Assembly (NCBI GenBank): GCA_032821775.1 | Contig: JAVLRN010000006.1 | Location: 496,001-560,000 of the forward strand | Length of the DNA stretch: 64,000 bases | DNA from: Sanguinoderma infundibulare | Lineage: Eukaryota; Basidiomycota; Agaricomycetes; Polyporales; Polyporaceae | Direction: 5' to 3' | Shown here: piece after piece, positions 55,117-64,000 of the stretch | Layout: the number at the start of each line of letters is the position of its first letter | Numbering within the stretch: the stretch's first letter is position 1 | Program-made: the position numbers and the translations under genes | The notes under the pieces: model-generated | The model's input: only the letters and a program-made list of their open reading frames with translations | What the model was told of the DNA's origin: nothing | The model's database searches: none

Positions 55117-58100
55117 GATCCTGGACCATATGTATCAGAATCTATGTACCAATGACCATGAAAACAATGTAAATATGTACACCCTCCGATACTCATCGAC
55201 GCAGGCCGATGATTCATCAGGGGAAGCCATGCGTGCGGAATGAGCTAGGTGACAGTGAGATCCTGGGGCCACTTCCCAAACGCCTTGGCTGAGCCTTATC
55301 TAGGCCGCGGAACGAACCCCAAGGTGATTTGAGAAGCATAGACGCAGAAGCGATCATTGGCAGTTTGCAGCTCATCCGTGCAGCTCGTCCGTGCGGCCGG
55401 AAACCGTGCTTCTCGCGATCGGGAGAACGCCACCGACACGCATTGTGGGTCGCGGTGATAAGGAGATGATTCTTTCAAGTTCCAACCGCAGTGACCTCCG
55501 AAACGTCGAATGAATAGACAATCACAACCATGAGGACCTAGCTCAAACTGTCCACTGAGTAGTTGGCGACGTATGGCCTTTTAACCCGTATGTGAGAGAA
55601 AGGATGAGCCATGAGCGAGCACCGCCTAGCGACGTTTGGTTGCTGGGAGTTGGAGTTGGCCTACCCAACCTTATAAAGGACCGGGAACGGAGATGAGGGA
55701 GCCCAAGATCAGCTGCAATGACGGACGGGCCGCAGCTGGGGAAAGAAGCAGGGGAATGCGCCTGGGCGGGGGCCCGGGGGTCAATGTGAAAACATGTTTT
55801 GCCGAGCGAGGGACTCCAGAAAACTCCGATTGTCCGGTGTTCGGGGTGAATACAGCTGTGGAGATATGGAGTTTGGGAGGGTCTCCTGGGAATGGGAGAC
55901 GAAGTGTGAGGACATATGGCATAACTGAGACGGAACGAAGTACTAGATCTTCATGTAAACGCCTTTACACCGCCTTTTCCGCTCTGTAAAGCTTCTCCAG
56001 AAAATCAAAGAGACGGAAGCTTTGGGTGAGCACACACAGCCACCAGATGACCCTATTGGAGGCTGTGCTGGCAAGTGCTAGTTCCTCGATATTTGCCCAT
56101 GTCATTGATGTGACTCCGTCGGGCGCGAAGACGAGACTGACCTCATTGAGCTGCTTCAAAAGTATACTCCATGCCGAGGAGTGTACGCGTCACTATGGAG
56201 CGGGTATCGACACTTCCGAGGAGGCTTTAGATGGGTTCAAAATCGCGATCTGCAATCTACACAAGTTCGACCGTTCGAGCGGTCAGTTCACCCCGTTCGG
56301 CCGGGAGTCCAGCAGCAGTGGTAATGAGTATGCTACTCATCAAGGAGATCGGGCTTTGATTTTCCTGTACATTCTTGTATGCACCCCGTATCGCGTTGAT
56401 GCACCTTCCTTCGTTAGCCTTATCATCCGCTCTTTCTCTCTGATCGTTTCTCCGGGCTGTGACAACAGTCTGGCTATGGAATCGGGAAAATTTCTTGATA
56501 CAGTAGTCAATCTTTTGTGCGCGAAGAGACAGTCCCATAATGCGACACTCACCTGGAACCATGTGCTTTTCAGGCCGTTTTCGTTGCTCTAACGATGCTC
56601 CGGGGCTGCATTATAAAATACAAACATGTTGCCAACATGTTGAAGCGAGGTTGGACTTAGGCGCCTGTAAAGGCGTTGGGCGCTTCCTGGCATTGTCCGT
56701 TTTAGGCGAGAGCCCCGCTCGCGCGGACGCCACAGAGCATACATCCAGTCTTCAACCTGTCTCACTATCTCAGCTTGCATGTCCTTCAGCAGGCCGTGCA
56801 CGTTGAATGAGCAATTGAACGCTGAGTGAGTGCTGCGCCATTCACGACTGTTCAGCTTCCTGATGCTGACGATGATGACAAGTTACACCGAAATCGGGGA
56901 CATCAGGTCAGCCTCCCAACACCTCCAAGCTATGTTCCACGAGCATAGGCGGAGGCATCTTCAGCATCTTCTGTCTTTGTCATCTACTGAAAATGCTCAC
57001 ACGCAGCGAATGAAGAAGCCTCGAACCTGCTAGTGCCACGTATACGGCAGTTCAGGGACTTGCAGCGTTCTTGCAGGCTGGTCAGGCGACCCGCCAAGCA
57101 ACGAGAAGCAATCTCCTTCCGGTAAGCTCTGGTAATGCTTGAAGTTTAACGCTCTAACTGGCGTGCATTGTCGACGTAGGGAAACCCTTCTCGCAAGTCG
57201 AATAGACGGTGAGAAAGGTATCATGTGCATGGTATACTTAGACTGCTGTTGTGTCTACTGACGGGTTCAACCATCTATCAGTTGGGATGTTTATACGCCA
57301 TGAACACTTCTCGTAATACCCATGGAGATGCTACGTCAAGTGACTTACGTATCGACGAGTGGACACCTTCATCGTGGCGGTCTGGTATGTGCATTGTTCC
57401 CGATAGCCCGATGGTTCCTGACTGTGTGTATGCGAAGATCCCCAGCGCCCCGCTGTAGCGTCTCCGGACAACACCCTAAATGTTGTGTTCACCGCTGAAG
57501 AGAACGATTGGGGCCACGATCGGACTTAGTTCCGTATGCACTTCCGCACGCGCGGGCTCGACACCAGGGCTCATACCCTCGACACCGGATCCTTGTCTGG
57601 TATACCTGTACCCTGTGTACGTCCCAACTTGATCATGAAGACGTACTTCAAAACCCACGGTGTCCACGGTGCCAGCAATCATCCCCCGGGACGACGCAGT
57701 ATCGTTTTACCGTCAATGCATTCAGCGTCTCATGTTGCCCTCTAACAAGATGATCAATCCTGCTTGAACTCGCAGGTCCAGCAGTACCTCCAAGGCAACC
57801 TCAACGAGTACAAGTGCATGTGCCTGCATTAAACTCAATCCCAAGATCGTCGGTGCTCGTTATGACGAAGCAATAGAAACGTGGCACACGGCGCGATCGA
57901 GAGCGTGGCCGACATCCCGATTCGCGCCCTTGGCCTTCGGAGCCGCTGAATTTGCCTGGACTCCATCGGCCTCAAGGACTGCAAGCGCGAGCTCCGTCAT
58001 GCCGCCGGCGTCGATGCCAAGGAGAAGATCCCAACAGCAGGAGATTGTGGATGGCCGGTAGGGCTGGAGTGATCAGGGTTGTGAGTCTCGACCGTTTTGT

Positions 58101-60608
58101 CTTCGGAAGTGTCCATGCTTATCCGGCGGACGAGCTGAAGGTTCAGGGACCCGTCAACAACGTTCGCGGGAAGACACAGTACCCGAGCGTCCCATGCTCG
58201 ATCTAGGCCTTCGGCGATGCGCTCGTCCGACAAAGAGAGTTGTGAGCACTCCTCGTTTTCTTGCGGATTGCTTCTCATCGGGGTACTGCATGCAGAGAGT
58301 AGCTGAGCGTTTAAAGGTGGATCCAGAGTTGTGCAGGGTCTTCAGACAGTATGATGCGAACGTAAGCTCCCCCCCTCGTTTTTCGCTTGCGTTGCGTAAT
58401 GCGACAAACATGCGCGATGCTGTCACTTTGCATCGTCACCGTTCCTCCACGCAGCGCTAGACGGAGATGCTTTTCGAGGAAAACATGAGGCACACGCTTG
58501 CGAAAAACAGCCTTGGATCGCGGTCAGCTGTAGGTATATGCATCACCCTATATGGCTAGCCCGAACGCTGACGTGCGCAGAGGATACTTCGTGGTGGTTC
58601 TTGGCTGCCTGGTCGCCTGCACATTGCAGACCGTTCGCGCCAGAATCCGGGTATTAGGAGGCTACGGAGGACAATGTCGACCTCCGGAGTAGTTCCCTAT
58701 CAAGAAACCCACTTCCCAATTGGTTAGAGACCGTTGATGGCAATCACGACGAGCCTGGCGTCATTTCTTTGCGATACAAGGTACGACGCTTTATTTCAGC
58801 TTCCATTCGAGATCGCTGGCAGGAACAGTGTCTAACTGAGCTGACGCTAGCGCTGACACCTGGCGCGTCGACGGCTGCTCGAACATGTTTATGATCCGAT
58901 AGACTAGCCCGGGAATCCGTGCTGGTTACGATCGACCGCAAGGATACGTATGTGGCCCGGACCGCTCCCACAAAGGCACCAGGAGAACATGAAGGGCGTA
59001 GAAGTGAAATCAGAAGCAGTCACGGACCTCGAGGAATCCGTCGAACTTTACTTTGTTGAGGTCGGCTGAGAAACCTCTCCCCACTATTGGCTCGAGTATA
59101 TCACCTGACCATTGCAGTTATAGATTGCATACGACAAGGGAAGCCTTTCCTGGCAGAGTCGTAAGACTGTGGCAAGGCAAGCCCTCCTACGTCCACCGAA
59201 GCTTGGGAAACATGTCCTGACCTGTCGCGATAGGCTCAGCGCTTGGCAGTCATTGAGGCGATCTTGCACCCACGCTGAGAGGATGGATTCGGAGCTTGCC
59301 GTTCCTGTTGAGACCAGATTCTACTGGACAGGCGATATTCTGACTTACAGCGGGAAGACGCTGAGATCAGACAGGTACGTGCTTTTACGCAAATTCAACC
59401 ATCAGATGGTTCACGGAGCATCTGCAGGAGCAGCCTTGCATCCGGTCAGCAAGGAGTATCTCGACCTCATCCCGCTTGGCGAATCGCGTCTCAAGCAACT
59501 CATTTTTCCTCTGTTGCCTTTGGCTGAAGGGACAATGTGGTTCGTGCAGTTCCGACGGAATAGTCCCGAGGAACGGAAATGCCGGCAATCACCTTGCGTT
59601 GGTGATATTAAATCTGTCTCCCAAGTTTGCTATCATCCTGGGAAGCAGAATAGAAGCGGGCTCGTCGCCCCGGGTTCACAAGTTGTGTCATGCTCGCATG
59701 CCGTGGAAGATGGGCAAGATGGCTTATCGACGCACCAGCTGGTCGGGAGGTGGCTGGTGCGGGCCATAGCGGATCCGGTTAGCGTTGGGCTTGGGAGAAA
59801 CGCAGGAGACAAAGCTGGCAGTTGCGCATCCATATCTAGCGAAACGTGGCGGGTGTGGTCATTGGAGGTGAGAGTCCGTCCATCGCTTGAACGACGTGCA
59901 TGTCAGAAAGTCCTGGAATCTCTACTGCGTCCACCACGCGACTGGGATGGTTTGGGCAGAGGTGCGGGGCAGCGTCAAGAACGCTGCCAGATGACGTTAC
60001 GTCCGATCACGAGAGCGTGCATTCCTTTGAACACCGACCCTATACGTCCGCATCTGATGTTGTCTCCTGTTACGTGGTCTACGGCGCTACGAATAAGCAG
60101 GCGTTAGTGTGGCCGAAATTCCAGTTCCGAAATAGATCGCCATACGGCGGTTATAAGGAGCCGGGACAGAAAATGAGCTCGGGACGCTTGTTGGACAGGA
60201 TGGTCGTCGTGGCCTGATCTGGTGCATCACGGGTCGGATTTCGAGCTCGGGCAGCGAATGTGGACATGGAAGACGGGGAGTCCGGGAGGGCTTCTGCGTG
60301 TCCTCAGCTCCCACTTCGCCGCTTGTATTCCCAACTTAATCTCGCCTGCGATCTTGCCATCTCCCAGAGGGGTGCAGGAGGACTCCAATGCCCATATAAC
60401 CTACACCGCACCTCGAGTATGCAGCAGCCCTTACCCATCTGTCATCTAGCATCCTCTACCACTCGCCTTGCACCGTTCGTCGCCCCCAACATCAGGCCGC
60501 TCGGCGCGCAGACTGCGTACGTCGTCGGTAGCCCTGGTCGCAGCCTGTGCGCGAGCGGCCAAGCCTGACCCGTCGCTTACGGCCACAGATCCCGATCTGG
60601 CCGATTGA
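55117..60608. other. Gene-poor stretch
   Basis: About 5.5 kb without a supportable gene. Open frames without motifs include plus 56026-56592 (188 codons) and plus 59169-60107 (312 codons, GTG-initiated). TATAAAG at 55672 precedes a 117-codon frame of no known family. Near 57950-58060 a plus frame reads CLDSIGLKDCKRELRHAAGV, which looks protein-like but is interrupted by a stop just upstream; it may be an old gene remnant. Confidence 0.4.
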
Positions 60609-62253
60609 ATGCAAATGGACAACGCTGTGAGCCTCTCTCCCTCTTTCCCTCGCAGACTCACGGGGGCAAACCTGCCTGCTCCACCCCCAGCATCGCGCCG
60701 CCATCCCGCCAGTCGGCGGGTGGAACACGTTCGATTCGGGCCCGCTAGCTGGGCGCGTCGTCCGCCTGTCTCTCCAGGAACTACAGAAGGCTGACCACGG
60801 TCGCAAGTGCGCACCTTTCTGCTTGCCACCATCCCGCGAACCTTTCTCCGTGCTGATCACCCCCCACCGTCGTCTAGGTACGGTCGCAAGGACAAGCGAC
60901 CACTCGATCCTCCTCCCGTCGTCCAGGTCAAGTTCACCCAGCTGATCCGTCAGGGATCGGCGGACCAGGTCGAGCGCGAGTTCGATACCTACGAGTGAGT
61001 GATCCCCGCTCGTTTTTAATGCTGGACTGACCACGAACTCGACCCCCACAGCGAATTCCTCACCTTTGGCCTCCTATGTCACGTCGACCTCTTCGCGGAG
61101 GTGACCCCCAACTCTGTTCCGACTAGCCCAGCCAGGCAAACATACCCATTCCAGCCCAGTATCCCCACCTCGCTCAGTCGCGTCCAATGGCCGTCCTCCT
61201 TTTCTCGCAGCTCGCTCTCCAGCACCGAACCTGCTGGGCCTATGGCGTACGAGCCTTTAGAGCCCGCGATACCATTTGATGTCCGCACTACCTCTCGGCC
61301 GGACTACGTCCGCGCAGGCGATCTCTCGCCTGAGCGTAGCCATGAGCCCTGGAACATGCGCACGAAGGCTTACACGGCCCCGCCCACAGCTAGCCCGTTT
61401 GGGCATCACCTTTACCCGGACGAAAACAAGTGCACGGACCTGCTGTCAGGGGAGACTGTCGTCTCCTGTTCATTGGTGGAGTATGATGGGAGGAAGGCGG
61501 CCATGTTCGCATTCCCCGTGCGTGCCTCCCAGGCTGTTCCAGATTGACGCTGATTGATGAATTTGTGCATCTTCTCTAAACGATCCGCAGGACCTCGCTG
61601 TCAAGAGGGAAGGCCGGTTCATCCTCAGGTACCGCGTTTTCAACCTCCACAGCAGGCCCCGCGGTGACGGCGTCGTCCACGTCCTCGCCGAGTGCTTCGG
61701 GGGCCCGTTCGAAGTCTACTCCACAAAGTCATTCCCGGGCCTCCAGGCCTCCACAGAACTCACCAGGGTGAGCCTCATTTGCCTCATGCCCACCGATCCC
61801 CATCCTTCGATGTCAAGCTAACTTGCCAATCAACGTATGTAGAGGCTGTCTTTCTCCGGCGTTCGCGTTAACTCCCGCCAGAAGGAGCGCCGGGGCGTGA
61901 AGCGCGACGTTCGCCACTCCGACGCCGACGCGTCCTCCCCGCACGGCTCGACGACGCCCACCGCAATCGCGGCCCGGAACGCGTCCGCATCCGCCTCCTC
62001 GTCCTCGTCCGTGCGCAAGTCGACGATGCTCCCCGGCGGGCCCTACGCCCAGGGCTTCTCCTCGCCCGAGTCCCCGTTCTCGCACCACTACCCCGCGCCG
62101 TCGTCCGCCGGGGGCGTGCCTGGTCCGTGCCGGGCGAGGTCGCCTGGCGCCCTCGCCGCCTGGCGGATCGGGGGCGATGCGGCTGACATGCCCAACGGCG
62201 GCGATTCGTGCTCGACAGGGACCGAGGACGGCAGCACGCACTCCTTGTGGTGA
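60609..62253 (+). CDS. Velvet-domain regulator
   Basis: Exons 60609-60626, 60691-60806, 60878-60994, 61052-61517, 61591-61767 and 61843-62253 give 428 residues; further upstream exons are possible. Velvet proteins are fungal nuclear factors with a Rel-like fold that couple development and secondary metabolism. Diagnostic blocks in order: GRVVRLSLQELQKADHGRKY, GRKDKRPLDPPPVVQVKF, DEFLTFGLLCHVDLF, CTDLLSGETVVSCS, REGRFILRYRVFNL and AECFGGPFEVYSTKSFPGL, then STELTRRLSFSGVRVNSR(Q)KER. Between CHVDLF and CTDLLSG lies a Ser/Pro-rich insert of about 110 residues. The C-terminal 120 residues are Ser/Ala/Gly-rich. Whether it is VosA- or VelB-like I cannot decide. The very short first exon (MQMDNA) is the weakest part of the model. 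Confidence 0.9.
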
Positions 62254-63354
62254 CGGCGCGGCCTGCGCGAGGCCGCTGCTGGAGCACTAGGGCTAGTGCG
62301 TGCACGCGACGGTGCGGCTCGGAGATCGACGGGCGTGAGGAGCTTCTGTGGGTCTGGTTCCGGTCCGCCGCTGCATAGAGAAGGTGGTTTGCCTCTTTCG
62401 CTCTTCATTCTCATGGTCCCGCTTTCCGTCCTGCTCAGCTGCTCACATCGAACGCGATCGCGTCTCCTCCGTCGTCTCCTCGTCATCGCCGTCGTCATCG
62501 TCACGTCGTTTTGATCATCATCATGTCGCACAAACGTTCATTTTCCTGTCTCGCTTGCGGTCGTCGCTACAGTTCTCGTTCTCAAGCTCTCGTACTACTA
62601 CTGTCTGTCGAACGATTGCCATTCTCGTCGTCTCTCTCCTCCGGCTTCATCGATTCATCACGGAACTGCTGCTGTTGTATGATTACCATTTACCCATATC
62701 CCCGCATCCCACATCGCACTCCACGCTGTTATCGTTCTGAATCTCATGTCGTGTCTGGATCCTGTCGTATCGCTGTTCTGTACGCTGCAAATTGTTAGAC
62801 AATTATGTCAGTTGCTGTCACGCCGTCCAACTCGGCTCTGCGCCACGGTCAGCTGGTCAAACAACCGGACATGTAACGGCATTATGCGATAGAGCATAGA
62901 GCATAGGCCGGCGCTGTACAGTACATGTGGGACGCTATGGCATACACGCGTGATGGTTTCAGAAAAAACGAGGGCATGGAATGGTCAGACATGGCATAGG
63001 AACGATAGCCATAACGGTACTACTGCACCGTCCACGATTCAGAGCTCGGGCGAAAAGCATCAGAACCATCACGCGCGAAAATACGAAAGTTCGCGCGCGG
63101 GGCTTCGCGGCCAGAAGGAAGACACAACAAAACAAACCACAGAAGCGGAAAACAAATGCCGTGAGCCTCGTACCAGTACATACGCGTCCCGGGCGCATCG
63201 GATGCAGGATCGGAAAGAAGACGAGACCACCCCGTTCTGGCTCTCGGGCATCGACGGGCACCCACAACGCGACCCTGCCAGTGTCGAGGGCGAGCCCGCC
63301 GGCCGCTGGTGCCTGGTGACTGGTCCTCGACGCTCTCGTTTGTGTCATCCCGTC
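62254..63354. other. Intergenic, 3' flanks of two convergent genes
   Basis: No gene seen. A C/T-rich stretch with TCATCATC-type simple sequence occupies about 62440-62660, the probable 3' region of the velvet gene. Confidence 0.5.
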
Positions 63355-63999
63355 TTAGTGCCCAGAGCCCCCAGAGCCCCGAGGCGCGTGCGACGCGGGC
63401 TTCCGGACCATGAGCGCCCATAAAGGTCGATACCACGCACGCGCGAGGCGCGAGAGCAGTCGTCCTTCGCGCTCGCCGCCGCTGTCGTTGCCGCGTGCGT
63501 CGGTGGACGTCTGCGGGCGGTGCGCATCGGGCATGGGCATGGGTTCCGAATCCGAGACGTGCTGCGCGAGGCCGAGCGCGAAGAGCGTCGGGAGATTCGC
63601 GACCTTGCCGATCACGTGGGCCGCGCGAACGCTGAAGATGGCGTGCTGGGACGTAGTCGCTGCTGCAGTGGCGAGCGGACGAGGATCGGATGCGGACTGA
63701 GTTGCAGACGCAGCTTCGGTCGAAGGTGATGTAGCGCTGGGAGGCGCAGTCGAAGCCGACGTCGGACGCGCCGCGGAATCGGAATCCGGTTGCGTGTGCA
63801 TGTGCGTGTGCGTGATGTGGAAGTCGACGCGCGCGAGTGCCGAGAAGGAATGGAGGACTTGGCGCAGGTCGGATGCGGACGGATGGACGTTGTACAGCGC
63901 GAGGGAGATGGTGCGGACGCGCGCGAGTGCGCGTGTCACGAGGCTGATGTGGCCTAGGTAGGGGCGCGCGCCGCGCTCTTCGATCCAGTGCCAGTTGAG
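63355..63999 (-). CDS. C-terminal part of an unidentified protein (start outside the window)
   Basis: The minus frame is open from the window edge to a stop at 63355, about 215 residues, and continues upstream beyond 64000. It starts LNWHWIEERGARPYLGHISL, followed by VTRALARVRTISLALYNVHP and LRQVLHSFSALARVDFHI, well-ordered helix-like sequence. Then come an Ala/Ser/Thr/Pro linker, FSVRAAHVIGKVANLPTLFALG, and a basic end. Strongly G/C-ended codons support coding. I do not recognise the family. An intron may remove part of the low-complexity linker. Confidence 0.55.
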   Translation of the reverse strand, partial: LNWHWIEERGARPYLGHISLVTRALARVRTISLALYNVHPSASDLRQVLHSFSALARVDFHITHTHMHTQPDSDSAARPTSASTAPPSATSPSTEAASATQSASDPRPLATAAATTSQHAIFSVRAAHVIGKVANLPTLFALGLAQHVSDSEPMPMPDAHRPQTSTDARGNDSGGEREGRLLSRLARAWYRPLWALMVRKPASHAPRGSGGSGH

Positions 64000-64000
64000 G

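Noticed and set aside
59169..60107. 312-codon plus-strand frame
   Set aside because: Begins with GTG, no domain, overlapped by equally open frames on both strands.
61868..62305. Arg-rich minus-strand frame near the velvet gene end
   Set aside because: Shadow of the Ser/Ala-rich velvet C-terminus.

Overview
This window is nuclear DNA of a filamentous basidiomycete, most likely an Agaricomycete. The genes carry many short introns (about 50-70 nt, GTRNGY...YAG). The Zn(II)2Cys6 proteins, the CmcJ/AsaB-type oxygenase, the DUF6533 remnant, the velvet regulator and the small secreted protein are all families common in that group. No bacterial, organellar or viral block is visible. All exon coordinates come from reading splice sites and reading frames by eye.

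Layout. 0-5 kb: the 3' end of a short Zn-cluster protein, a decayed pair of F-box/LRR-like genes separated by a near-perfect hairpin, and a decayed aspartic protease. 5-14 kb (gene-dense): a coiled-coil protein, an intron-containing tRNA-Asp, the kinetochore protein Nnf1, a CmcJ/AsaB-like oxygenase, two tRNA-like elements, and an intact secreted aspartic protease with a GPI-anchor-like tail. 14-26 kb: gene-poor, containing two more Zn-cluster proteins of the same family as the one at the left edge. 26-39 kb: a second tRNA-Asp directly upstream of mitochondrial dihydroorotate dehydrogenase, a four-exon protein of unknown function, a secreted cysteine-containing protein with a GTHDGTT repeat, a 16-exon Gal4-type transcription factor, and mitochondrial ribosomal protein uL23m. 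39-45 kb: gene-poor.

45-64 kb: the nucleoporin Nup85 (two GC-AG introns), a divergent histone H4/H3 pair, a broken membrane-protein tail, a broken MYND-finger gene, and a 1-kb duplicate of the coiled-coil gene's 3' end lying against a broken DUF6533 gene. Then come about 5.5 kb with no supportable gene, a velvet-domain regulator, and a gene running off the right edge.

The housekeeping genes (NNF1, URA9, MRP20, NUP85, H3/H4) look intact. Between them sit multi-copy, fast-decaying families (F-box, Zn-cluster, aspartic protease, MYND, DUF6533), giving an alternation of conserved islands and degenerating accessory DNA. I found no convincing new multi-gene system. The best leads are the three-member family with the Zn cluster near its C-terminus, the 57-bp hairpin, the histone H3 with three extra tail residues, the 6-nt microexon inside a zinc cluster, and the duplicate at the DUF6533 break.
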